DNA of 64,000 bases, from positions 372,001 through 436,000 of the forward strand of contig NZ_PYGD01000001.1 of the NCBI RefSeq assembly GCF_003014535.1, given 5' to 3'. Both the position numbers and the translations under genes were made by a program. Numbering within the stretch: the first letter of the stretch is position 1; each line of letters starts with the position of its first letter. This document shows, piece after piece, positions 1-6,645 of this stretch. The notes under the pieces are model-generated. The model ran no database searches, was not told where the DNA came from, and saw only the letters and a list, made by a program, of their open reading frames with translations. Origin of the DNA: Taibaiella chishuiensis (GTDB lineage: Bacteria; Bacteroidota; Bacteroidia; Chitinophagales; Chitinophagaceae).

Positions 1-19
1 CCGGTATTTTTCGATAAAA

Positions 20-89
20 AACAGCGATTATTACCTCCGGGCCTTGTAACCGGGTTAGATTTGATGTTCCATCTTAATATATCGCTGTT
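20..89. repeat. Inverted repeat in front of the first blaI-like gene
   Basis: AACAGCGAT at 20-28 is repeated exactly inverted as ATCGCTGTT at 81-89, and the right arm touches the start codon at 90. The arms are 52 bases apart. It could be a repressor site or a long-range fold hiding the start, or chance. It does not resemble the AACTAAA/TTTAGTT operators in front of the second blaI-like gene. Confidence 0.35.
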
Positions 90-458
90 ATGACCGGATT
101 TAAAACGCTGACCAGGGCCGAAGAACAGATCATGCAGGCCCTGTGGAAAATTGGAAAAGGCTTTACGAAAAACATCATTGCCGCATTACCAGCACCCAAA
201 CCCCATTACAATACCGCCAGTACCCTCCTGCGTATACTGACCGAAAAGGGTTTTGTAAAAACGGAAAATAACGGCAAAACCAACCTGTACACACCCGCCG
301 TGGCCAAAGACGTCTATAGCAAAGCCTCAATGAAACAGTTGCTGAAAGGGTATTTCGACGGTTCTTTCAGCAGTATGCTTTCCTTTTTTGCACAAGAAAA
401 AGATATCTCGCTGCAGGAACTCGAAGAGGTCATCCACCACATCAAATCTTCCCAATAA
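90..458 (+). CDS. BlaI/MecI/CopY-family transcriptional repressor (copy 1)
   Basis: This 122-residue protein has the usual size and layout of a BlaI/MecI repressor: an N-terminal winged helix (about residues 5-75; LTRAEEQIMQALWKIGKGFT, then YNTASTLLRILTEKGFV as recognition helix and wing) and a C-terminal helical dimer region (about 80-120). Such proteins repress their own operons until a partner M56 protease cleaves them. It is very similar to the second copy at 1167-1544, so the two arose by duplication. Unlike the second copy it has no M56 gene beside it; the next gene (550) encodes a small exported TonB-CTD protein. The family is clear; the target genes are unknown. Confidence 0.9.
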   Translation: MTGFKTLTRAEEQIMQALWKIGKGFTKNIIAALPAPKPHYNTASTLLRILTEKGFVKTENNGKTNLYTPAVAKDVYSKASMKQLLKGYFDGSFSSMLSFFAQEKDISLQELEEVIHHIKSSQ

Positions 459-509
459 ATAATACCGCCCGGCAAAGCCGGAGGATAAGGCAAAAGACCG
501 GTTGTTGTT

Positions 510-517
510 ATATATTC
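510..517 (+). promoter_or_regulatory. Candidate -7 element TATATTCG
   Basis: TATATTCG lies 33 bases before the start at 550. The same TANATTCG form occurs 37 and 38 bases before the related genes at 2895 and 3542. It is close to the Bacteroidota -7 consensus TAnnTTTG. I see no good -33 partner. Confidence 0.35.
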
Positions 518-549
518 GCAGTTCAGCATCTGGCCAATAAACCCGAAAT

Positions 550-954
550 ATGCAAACTATAAAGAAAACAGTTCCTTTTTTAATCGCTCTGCTGGGCGCG
601 CTTAGCCTCCATCCTCATGCCACTGCACAAGTAGTGGATACCGTTAATAACAGACCGGTGTACAGGTCCGTGACAGATATGCCGCACTTCGATGTGTTCG
701 GGTATATGCATAAACATTTGAAGTACCCGGCACAAGCCAGGAAGGATAACATACAGGGCAGGGTGATATACCGGTTTGTTGTCGGAACAGATGGCAGCCT
801 CAGCAACATCACATTAATGAAGAGCCTTTCGCCGGAATGTGATGCCGAAGCGCTGCGCCTCATCCAGTCCATGCCCCGCTGGAAGCCGGGCAAACATCAC
901 GGCACGCTGGTCGATGTGTATTATGTATTGCCGGTGTACTTTCCACCGCAGTAG
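550..954 (+). CDS. Small exported protein with TonB C-terminal domain
   Basis: The protein has 134 residues. A signal peptide (about 1-26, ending AHA-Q-like at HPHATAQ) is followed directly by a TonB C-terminal domain (about 50-134) with the family landmarks YPAQARKDNIQGRVIYRFVV, DGSLSNI and AEALRLI..MPRWKPG. The membrane anchor and proline-rich spacer of a true TonB are missing, so it is probably a free periplasmic domain. In energy-coupling TonB this domain contacts the TonB box of outer-membrane receptors; whether that holds here is not known. It is the first of five such domains in 4 kb. A hairpin terminator follows at 1066. Confidence 0.85.
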   Translation: MQTIKKTVPFLIALLGALSLHPHATAQVVDTVNNRPVYRSVTDMPHFDVFGYMHKHLKYPAQARKDNIQGRVIYRFVVGTDGSLSNITLMKSLSPECDAEALRLIQSMPRWKPGKHHGTLVDVYYVLPVYFPPQ

Positions 955-1065
955 GCCTGCAGCTATATGTAACCTGCAGGCCGGGCAACCCGTAAACTTT
1001 AGGTATGTACTGCCCGTCTGCTTTGACAAAAGCCGCTAACCTCTTCCTTTATTAAAATACCAGGA

Positions 1066-1090
1066 GCCGTGCCCACAGCACGGCTTTTTT
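1066..1090 (+). terminator. Intrinsic terminator
   Basis: GCCGTGC (1066-1072), a five-base loop and GCACGGC (1078-1084) are followed by six T. It ends the transcript of the TonB-CTD gene at 550-954. Confidence 0.85.
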
Positions 1091-1095
1091 GTCAA

Positions 1096-1140
1096 AACTA
1101 AAGATTTAGTTGTTCAACTAAGTTTTTAGTTTTAGCTTTG
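1096..1140 (+). promoter_or_regulatory. Paired BlaI-type operators overlapping a Bacteroidota promoter
   Basis: Two palindromes lie 20 bases apart, about two helical turns: AACTAAAGATTTAGTT at 1096-1111 (7-bp arms) and AACTAAGTTTTTAGTT at 1116-1131 (6-bp arms). They overlap a promoter made of TTG at 1110-1112 and a perfect TAGCTTTG (TAnnTTTG) at 1133-1140. Transcription would start near 1146, about 20 bases before the repressor gene at 1167. The arrangement predicts autorepression by the BlaI-like protein. Confidence 0.7.
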
Positions 1141-1166
1141 GTTTACAACAGCAATTACAAAACAGT

Positions 1167-1544
1167 ATGCCCGGATTTAAACCACTGACCAAGGCCGAAG
1201 AACAGATCATGCAGGCCTTATGGAAAATAGGAAAAGGCTTTACCAAGGATATTATCGAAGCGCTGCCCAAACCGAAACCGCACTACAACACCGCAAGTAC
1301 CCTATTGAAGATCCTGATCGAAAAGGGATTTGTAACGGCCGAAAGCGTGGGCAATGCCCATTTGTACATCCCGGTTGTCGGTAAGGAGGCTTACAGCAAG
1401 GCCTCGATGAAACAATTATTGAAAGGTTATTTCGACGGTTCCTTTTCCAGTATGCTTTCCTTTTTTGCCAAAGAGAAAGACATCTCGCTCAAAGAACTGG
1501 AAGAGGTGATCCGTGATATCAAGTCGCCGAAAAAAAACAACTAA
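1167..1544 (+). CDS. BlaI/MecI/CopY-family transcriptional repressor (copy 2)
   Basis: This 125-residue winged-helix repressor matches the copy at 90-458 over its whole length (LTKAEEQIMQALWKIGKGFT, then YNTASTLLKILIEKGFV), with the conserved C-terminal dimerisation helices around MLSFFAKEKDISLKELEEVI. It is followed ten bases later by an M56 (BlaR1-like) protease gene, the classical repressor/antirepressor pair. Two palindromes overlap its promoter, so it most likely represses itself, the protease and possibly the small TonB-CTD genes downstream. A beta-lactam role is not implied, because the protease lacks a penicillin-sensing domain and no obvious beta-lactamase gene is adjacent. Confidence 0.92.
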   Translation: MPGFKPLTKAEEQIMQALWKIGKGFTKDIIEALPKPKPHYNTASTLLKILIEKGFVTAESVGNAHLYIPVVGKEAYSKASMKQLLKGYFDGSFSSMLSFFAKEKDISLKELEEVIRDIKSPKKNN

Positions 1545-1554
1545 ACCTCTTGTT

Positions 1555-2739
1555 ATGGTTACCTATTTCCTGTTAGCCAATATTTATGGCTTCCTGCTTT
1601 ATGCCCTCTATCACTGGACCCTTAAGGGTTCCGGCAGGCATAACTGGAGCCGGTATTACCTGCTGCTGGCGGCTTTGCTTAGCCTTACATTTCCTTTGTT
1701 ACGCGTCAATGTTGCCCGGCATATGCCGGCAGCACGTGGTGTGCAACAGGTATTTGAATTACCGGAAGTAGTGCTGGATGCAGCTCGACAAACGGCAACG
1801 GCAACCAATACCGCCTGGTTATTCTTCCTCTATGCCGGCATTACTTTATTACTCCTGGGCAGGTTCATTTATCGCCTGCTGCGCCTGTACAGCTTTTTAC
1901 AGCAACAGGAATTTAAACCGCTGGGCGCTTACCGCATTGCCCTCAATACCGGCTATGGCCCGGCTAGCTTTGGTTCCAGGCTGTTGTTTCCCGGGGCCGA
2001 AGTACAGGATATGATGTTACAACACGAGATGGCCCATAGCGATCACAAACATTATTATGACCGCATATTGTTGCAACTGCTGCAATGCCTCTTCTTCCCG
2101 GTGCTGGCCCTATACCGGATAAGCCGCGAACTTGAAATCGTACAAGAATTCCAAGCCGATGCCGTAGCCGGCGCCGATAAGGAAGCCTATGCCCTCCTGC
2201 TTGTAAGCCAACACCTGGGTCATCCGGATATACCATTGTTACAATCTTTTTTTCATCATCCATTAAAACGAAGAATCATGATGTTACATCAAAGTAAAAA
2301 AGGAAAACGGGGACTGTTCCTGGCCGCACTGTCGGGCTTAATCACCTGCATTATCCTGCTACAAATCACGGGTACCGTTATGGCCCAGAAGAAAACCGCA
2401 ACGCCGATACAAACGGGCGTTTCAGATAACCATATCTATAACTCGGTGGCCCATATGCCCGATCCGGGTTTTGACCTGATGCAATACCTCGGAGAAAATA
2501 TTAAATACCCTGAACAGGCGGTAAAAAATAAAGTCAACGGCCGCGTGGTATCCCAATTTGTAGTGAAACCAGATGGCACGCTGACCGATATCAAAATCGT
2601 AAAAGGTATAGACCCCGATTGCGACAAGGAAGTGCTGCGCGTACTGCACAATATGCCTGCCTGGAAGCCCGGTAAAAAAGAAGACGGCACACCGGTACTG
2701 GTTTATTATACACTCCCGGTATCATTCCAGATGAAATAA
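1555..2739 (+). CDS. BlaR1-like M56 metalloprotease fused to a TonB C-terminal domain
   Basis: The protein has 394 residues and is an integral inner-membrane protease. Helices near residues 5-20, 30-50 and 90-110 precede the zinc site HEMAH (His157, Glu158, His161) and the downstream EFQADA motif (Glu198 as third ligand). A last helix (about 260-285) leads to a TonB C-terminal domain (about 305-394; YPEQAVKNKVNGRVVSQFVV, MPAWKPG) in place of the penicillin-binding sensor of true BlaR1. I start it at 1555, ten bases after the repressor stop; an in-frame start at 1513 would overlap the repressor and add a basic tail before the first helix. It probably senses an envelope signal and inactivates the BlaI-like repressor. 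Confidence 0.88.
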   Translation: MVTYFLLANIYGFLLYALYHWTLKGSGRHNWSRYYLLLAALLSLTFPLLRVNVARHMPAARGVQQVFELPEVVLDAARQTATATNTAWLFFLYAGITLLLLGRFIYRLLRLYSFLQQQEFKPLGAYRIALNTGYGPASFGSRLLFPGAEVQDMMLQHEMAHSDHKHYYDRILLQLLQCLFFPVLALYRISRELEIVQEFQADAVAGADKEAYALLLVSQHLGHPDIPLLQSFFHHPLKRRIMMLHQSKKGKRGLFLAALSGLITCIILLQITGTVMAQKKTATPIQTGVSDNHIYNSVAHMPDPGFDLMQYLGENIKYPEQAVKNKVNGRVVSQFVVKPDGTLTDIKIVKGIDPDCDKEVLRVLHNMPAWKPGKKEDGTPVLVYYTLPVSFQMK

Positions 2740-2775
2740 AAAGTATCCCGGTATTGCAAGCCCGGATCCTGCAGC

Positions 2776-2806
2776 AATGCCGCGTTATAACAGCGCGGCA
2801 TTCTTG
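2776..2806 (+). terminator. Hairpin after the M56 gene
   Basis: AATGCCGCG (2776-2784) and CGCGGCATT (2794-2802) form a 9-bp stem with a 9-base loop. The T tract is weak (CTTGTT), so it may be leaky. Confidence 0.6.
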
Positions 2807-2850
2807 TTGGTAGTGCTCAACGGCACTGTCCGTTGTAAAAGGATAAACAG

Positions 2851-2858
2851 TACATTCG
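2851..2858 (+). promoter_or_regulatory. Candidate -7 element TACATTCG
   Basis: TACATTCG lies 37 bases before the start at 2895. The identical octamer sits 38 bases before the paralogous gene at 3542, which suggests a duplicated promoter. Confidence 0.4.
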
Positions 2859-2894
2859 TCAAGTATCTAAACCTGATTTAAAGATTACAAAACC

Positions 2895-3386
2895 ATGTTA
2901 CATCTCCAGAAAAACAAGTTAGCTCTTCTTGTCTGTATCACAGGCGCCTTATGCTTTTCAGCTTCCCTTTACGCGCAGGAAAAAGACCAAAGCCAAACCA
3001 ACCAGCCACTGGCACCGGTTACACAACCGGCACTGACAACTGAAACTGCATTGCAGCAGGTGCCGGATGAAGACGATATCCACACCAGCGCCGAGGAGGC
3101 GCCTGAACCGGGCTTTGATATGAATGAATACCTCCACACCAATGTTGTATATCCAGAACAGGAACTCCGGGAGGGCATACAGGGTAGGGTAATTGTTCAA
3201 TTGGTGATCATGAAAACCGGTGAAATCCGGAATGCCAAGGTAGCCCGGTCTTTGACGCCTGCGCTGGATGCTGAAGCACTCCGGGTAGTCAATGCCATGC
3301 CCGCATGGAAGCGCCCGGCCAGGCAGGGCGGGAAACCGATAAATGTTTATTATACCTTACCCATCAGCTATCGCATTCGCGACTAA
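2895..3386 (+). CDS. Small exported protein with TonB C-terminal domain
   Basis: The protein has 163 residues: a signal peptide (about 1-27, SASLYAQ), a Pro/Gln/Thr-rich linker (about 30-75) and a TonB C-terminal domain (about 80-163; YPEQELREGIQGRVIVQLVI, LDAEALRVVNAMPAWKRP). There is no membrane anchor other than the signal peptide. It is closest to the next gene, with which it shares the REGIQGRV/NEGIQGRV and AEALRV.NAMPAWK stretches. Its own promoter-like element and the terminator at 3422 suggest a single-gene transcript. The function is unknown beyond a probable periplasmic role. Confidence 0.85.
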   Translation: MLHLQKNKLALLVCITGALCFSASLYAQEKDQSQTNQPLAPVTQPALTTETALQQVPDEDDIHTSAEEAPEPGFDMNEYLHTNVVYPEQELREGIQGRVIVQLVIMKTGEIRNAKVARSLTPALDAEALRVVNAMPAWKRPARQGGKPINVYYTLPISYRIRD

Positions 3387-3421
3387 ACCCGGTTGCCGCA
3401 AACCGAAACCATCATAAACAG

Positions 3422-3456
3422 TGCCGCACGCCAACCGTACGGCATTTTTATTTTAT
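3422..3456 (+). terminator. Intrinsic terminator
   Basis: TGCCGCACG (3422-3430) and CGTACGGCA (3436-3444) pair with one mismatch around a five-base loop and are followed by a T-rich run. Confidence 0.75.
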
Positions 3457-3496
3457 TACCTGTCCTCAACAAAACCCTTCAAGAAAAGAGAAACCG

Positions 3497-3504
3497 TACA
3501 TTCG
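3497..3504 (+). promoter_or_regulatory. Candidate -7 element TACATTCG
   Basis: It is identical to the element at 2851-2858 and lies 38 bases before the start at 3542. Its placement supports starting that gene at 3542 rather than at an in-frame ATG far upstream. Confidence 0.4.
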
Positions 3505-3541
3505 CAACTCTATTGTAGCTAACCATTTAAGATCAACCTCC

Positions 3542-4069
3542 ATGTTACCTTCCCTGAAAAAACCAGTTTACACCTTTCTCCTGGCAACAGGCCTACTCTT
3601 GCTTTCGCAGCCCGTAAGCGCCCAGGTCAACAATAAAAGCAACACGGCATCGCCGCTATTGCCTGTGCCGAAACCCTCGCCAACCCCGGCTCCTGGCGAC
3701 CCGGCCGACGAAGCCGCCATATACAAGGCCGCACAACCACCCGCCCCTGTTGATGAAGATAAACCCAGTCACGATGCCGATATACCTGCAGAACCGGGTT
3801 ATGATATCCATAAATACCTGCGGGAAAATATCGTATATCCCAAAAAAGAATTTAATGAAGGTATACAAGGCAGGGTAGTTGTTCAGTTTATAGTAAACAG
3901 GAAGGGTGAAATAAGGAAGGCAAAGGTGATAAACTCCGTATCACCTGCTATTGATGCGGAAGCCCTCCGGGTAATTAACGCCATGCCGGCGTGGAAGCCG
4001 GCGATGTTGCATGGAGCGCCCGTAAGTGTAAACTACATGGTCCCCATCAGTTTCGGTATACACCGTTAA
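3542..4069 (+). CDS. Small exported protein with TonB C-terminal domain
   Basis: The protein has 175 residues. The signal peptide (LLATGLLLLSQPVSAQ) is followed by a Pro/Ala-rich spacer (about 45-85, PKPSPTPAPGDPADEAA) like the spacer of true TonB, and then by the TonB C-terminal domain (about 92-175; YPKKEFNEGIQGRVVVQFIV, IDAEALRVINAMPAWKPA). The frame is open upstream to 3305, but the signal peptide and promoter-like element fix the start at 3542. It is a close paralogue of the gene at 2895. It is probably periplasmic; the partner receptor is unknown. Confidence 0.85.
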   Translation: MLPSLKKPVYTFLLATGLLLLSQPVSAQVNNKSNTASPLLPVPKPSPTPAPGDPADEAAIYKAAQPPAPVDEDKPSHDADIPAEPGYDIHKYLRENIVYPKKEFNEGIQGRVVVQFIVNRKGEIRKAKVINSVSPAIDAEALRVINAMPAWKPAMLHGAPVSVNYMVPISFGIHR

Positions 4070-4100
4070 TGTATAAGCTCCCTGTAAACAAAATATAAAG

Positions 4101-4541
4101 ATGTTACCACACTGCAGAAAAGTTGCCTATAACCTGTTCCCCGCAGCCTTTGTGATGATAACAACAGGTTGTATGCTGCTGCAAAGTACGGCTGTAGTTA
4201 GGGCGCAGCAAAGGGATACCGTCCGCACACCTGTTGTTTATACCTCGGTACCTTATATGCCGCAGCCTGGTGTCGATCCGGCAGCCTACCTGGTAAAAAA
4301 TATAAAGCTTCCCAAGCCCGATACCGGAGTGAACATAGCTACCCGCATGGTAACGCGGTTCGTGGTAACACCCGATGGTAAGCTTAGCGATATCCGGATC
4401 CTTAAAAGTATCTATCCGCAATTCGACCAGGAAGTAATCCGTGTATTGCAGCATATGCCCGCCTGGACACCGGGTAAACTGGAAGAGGGTACACCGGTAC
4501 CGGTTTATTATACCTTGCAGGTATCGTTTGAATTCCGGTAA
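4101..4541 (+). CDS. Small exported protein with TonB C-terminal domain
   Basis: The protein has 146 residues: a signal peptide (about 1-35, ending VVRAQ; the Cys in TTGCMLL could alternatively be a lipobox) and directly a TonB C-terminal domain (MVTRFVVTPDGKLSDIRIL, QEVIRVLQHMPAWTPG). It resembles the C-terminal domain of the M56 protease more than its immediate neighbours, notably in the PYMPQPG/AHMPDPG entry and in EEGTPVPVYYTL. It starts 31 bases after the preceding gene and may be co-transcribed with it. It is the last member of the array. Confidence 0.85.
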   Translation: MLPHCRKVAYNLFPAAFVMITTGCMLLQSTAVVRAQQRDTVRTPVVYTSVPYMPQPGVDPAAYLVKNIKLPKPDTGVNIATRMVTRFVVTPDGKLSDIRILKSIYPQFDQEVIRVLQHMPAWTPGKLEEGTPVPVYYTLQVSFEFR

Positions 4542-4757
4542 AGCGAAACATAAATATACACAACCGGCTGCCGCCGGAAAAATGGATGTGATGCCCGATG
4601 CATGACATCCGTTTTTTACAGGATACAAGCTGAACACGGTACCATTGCCTGTTCCTGGCAGCATCTAAGTCGTTGGAGGAATTCAAATTATACAATTTTT
4701 CAATTTATGAAAAATGAAAATATTACCTTTGAAATCCTCATAACCCTCAAAACAATA

Positions 4758-5012
4758 ATGATGAAAAAACAAAAAATGACCCTGCCGCGGTTAAGCCTTA
4801 AAAAATTATCGATTGCCGTATTGAATGGCGACGAACAGGTAAAAGTAAACGGAGGTATCAGCGGTACGCCCTGCTATTCGGTACAATTGCCCTGTATTCC
4901 ACCTACCGAATTTCAAACCTGCCGCATCTGCGACCGTGTTACCAGGGCGCGGTCCTGCGAGGCTTGTATTCCCGACACCGAGTACATGTCCTGCCGCTGC
5001 GAGCCGATGTAA
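4758..5012 (+). CDS. Orphan RiPP precursor, class I lanthipeptide-like GG leader
   Basis: This 84-residue peptide (83 if ATG 4761 is used) has a leader of the Bacteroidota lanthipeptide type: LSLKKLSIAVLNGDEQVKVNGG, with the double-glycine at about 32-33. The core of about 50 residues holds eight Cys with many Ser and Thr (CRICDRVTRARSCEAC, MSCRCEPM). The frame is open upstream to 4602, but the leader fits a start at 4758/4761. No LanB, LanC, LanM or C39 transporter gene lies nearby, so modification would have to occur in trans, if at all. An unmodified Cys-rich or metal-binding small protein is the alternative. A strong terminator follows. Confidence 0.7.
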   Translation: MMKKQKMTLPRLSLKKLSIAVLNGDEQVKVNGGISGTPCYSVQLPCIPPTEFQTCRICDRVTRARSCEACIPDTEYMSCRCEPM

Positions 5013-5030
5013 TACAATGCGCTTATGTAC

Positions 5031-5059
5031 AAGCCCCGCCTGTAATACAGGCGGGGCTT
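5031..5059. terminator. Strong hairpin between convergent genes
   Basis: AAGCCCCGCCTGT (5031-5043) and ACAGGCGGGGCTT (5047-5059) form a perfect 13-bp stem with a three-base loop. It lies between the precursor gene on the plus strand and rlmD on the minus strand and can serve both. Confidence 0.85.
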
Positions 5060-5089
5060 GGTTTATATACATGTAGCTGCAGTAGCGGT

Positions 5090-6502
5090 TTATCGCAGTT
5101 CGAGCAGGGCTACATTTTCGATATGGTGGGTATGCGGGAACATATCGACCGGCTGCAGGCGGATAACCTTGTAGGCCTCATCCAGCAGCTGCAGGTCGCG
5201 CGCCTGGGTGGCAGGGTTGCAGCTTACGTACACCACGCGTGGCGCACGCATACGCAATAGCTGCTGCACCAGCTTTTCGTGCATACCGGCACGTGGCGGA
5301 TCGGTAATGATCACATCCGGGCGGCCATGTTCTTCAAAAAATGCATCGGTAGCGATATCGGCCACATCGCCGGCATAAAACCGGCAATGCTCCAGGCCGT
5401 TCCATTCGGCATTCAGTTTGGCATCCTCGATGGCATCGGCAATCAATTCGATACCGATAATCTTTTTAGCGCCTTTGGACAAGAAGATGCCGATGCTGCC
5501 GGTACCGCAATACAGGTCGTACACCACTTCCTGCCCGGTAAGCCCGGCAAAGTCGCGCGTAATGCGGTACAACTCTTCGGCCTGGCGGGTATTGGTCTGG
5601 AAAAACGACTTGGGCGATATCTTGAACCGGAACTCTTCCAGGTATTCTTCGATATACCCTTTACCGGAATAGGTCTCCACCTTGAGGTCGTTAATCGTAT
5701 CGTTCAGCTTGGGATTAATGGTATAATGCAGCGAGGTGATCTCGGGCACTTCCTGCAACAGTGTGTCCAGTATCATTTTCAGCTCTTCGCGCTGGTGCTG
5801 TACGATCAGGTTCACCATTACCTCGCCCGTAGTGGCGATCCGGATAATAACATTACGCAGCCAGCCCTGTTGCTGCCTGTGGTCGTAAAAAGGAAGATCG
5901 TGGCGGAAGGCCAGGTCCCGCAACAGGTTTTTGATCTTATTGGTAGGCTCCTGCTGCAGGTAACATGTCTTGATATCGACTACCTTATCGAACATGCCAG
6001 GCGCATGGAAACCCAGTGCAGGCTTGCGTTCGATCTCGGCATCGCCGGCGGCGGCAATCTCCTCGCGGGTCAGGTACTCCTGGGTAGAAAAAGTAAACTC
6101 CAGCTTGTTGCGGTAATACTGCTGCTGCGCACTGCCTGCAATAGGCTCGATCGGCGGCAGGTCGATATGCCCGATACGGGTAAGCTGATCGGTAACCTGG
6201 ATCTGTTTATACTCCAGTTGCTTGTCGTAGGGCAACATCTGCCATTTACAACCGCCGCAAATGCCAAAGTGGTCACAGAAGGGCGTTACGCGGTCCGGCG
6301 AAGGCGTTACGATCTTCAAGGCCTTTCCCTCTGCGTAATTCTTCTTATTCTTCATCACCATTACCTCGGCAATATCGCCCGGCACGGCGCCTTCTACCAG
6401 TATGGTCTTCCCGTCTTCGAGGTGGGCAATCGATTTTCCTTCTGCTGCATAACGCTCCAACCTCAGCGCGTTAATTACCGTCTTTTTATGTTTTCTAGCC
6501 AA
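5090..6502 (-). CDS. rlmD: 23S rRNA (uracil-5-)-methyltransferase, RlmD/RumA family
   Basis: The protein has 470 residues. A TRAM RNA-binding domain (about 1-65) is followed by an iron-sulfur site (CDHFGICGGC near residue 76-85, with a probable fourth Cys in DIKTCYL), a methyltransferase core with the AdoMet loop VVYDLYCGTGSIGIF, the DPPRAGMH motif and the catalytic-nucleophile motif VSCNP. The family methylates C5 of a uridine in rRNA or tRNA; RlmD acts on U1939 of 23S rRNA, but TrmA/RlmC-like specificity cannot be excluded. The start codon is TTG (6500-6502); no in-frame ATG lies between it and the promoter at 6528-6535. Confidence 0.9.
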   Translation of the reverse strand: MARKHKKTVINALRLERYAAEGKSIAHLEDGKTILVEGAVPGDIAEVMVMKNKKNYAEGKALKIVTPSPDRVTPFCDHFGICGGCKWQMLPYDKQLEYKQIQVTDQLTRIGHIDLPPIEPIAGSAQQQYYRNKLEFTFSTQEYLTREEIAAAGDAEIERKPALGFHAPGMFDKVVDIKTCYLQQEPTNKIKNLLRDLAFRHDLPFYDHRQQQGWLRNVIIRIATTGEVMVNLIVQHQREELKMILDTLLQEVPEITSLHYTINPKLNDTINDLKVETYSGKGYIEEYLEEFRFKISPKSFFQTNTRQAEELYRITRDFAGLTGQEVVYDLYCGTGSIGIFLSKGAKKIIGIELIADAIEDAKLNAEWNGLEHCRFYAGDVADIATDAFFEEHGRPDVIITDPPRAGMHEKLVQQLLRMRAPRVVYVSCNPATQARDLQLLDEAYKVIRLQPVDMFPHTHHIENVALLELR

Positions 6503-6527
6503 TTGATTTATGCTTGTTAATCCTTTG

Positions 6528-6535
6528 CAAAGGTA
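6528..6535 (-). promoter_or_regulatory. Promoter -7 element TACCTTTG for rlmD
   Basis: Read on the minus strand, TACCTTTG is a perfect TAnnTTTG match. It would place the transcript start near 6522, about 20 bases before the TTG start codon of rlmD, and so supports that start. Confidence 0.6.
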
Positions 6536-6645
6536 GGTTGATTTTTGGTGTCACGAAGAATGGTTCTTTAGCTTTGAGTGCCGGCCTTCCAAAAACAGCC
6601 CCGCCGTGCAGGGCAAAACGCAGGGCAGGATTGCCTGATAAGCTT

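Noticed and set aside
1555-2739. True beta-lactam sensor BlaR1
   Set aside because: The C-terminal domain is TonB-like with no penicillin-binding SxxK domain, and no obvious beta-lactamase gene is adjacent.
3305-3541. N-terminal extension of the TonB-domain gene at 3542
   Set aside because: It would overlap the preceding gene and a terminator, and would bury the signal peptide.
5279-6520. Long plus-strand open frame of 413 codons opposite rlmD
   Set aside because: Antisense shadow of a clearly conserved gene; no domain-like content of its own.
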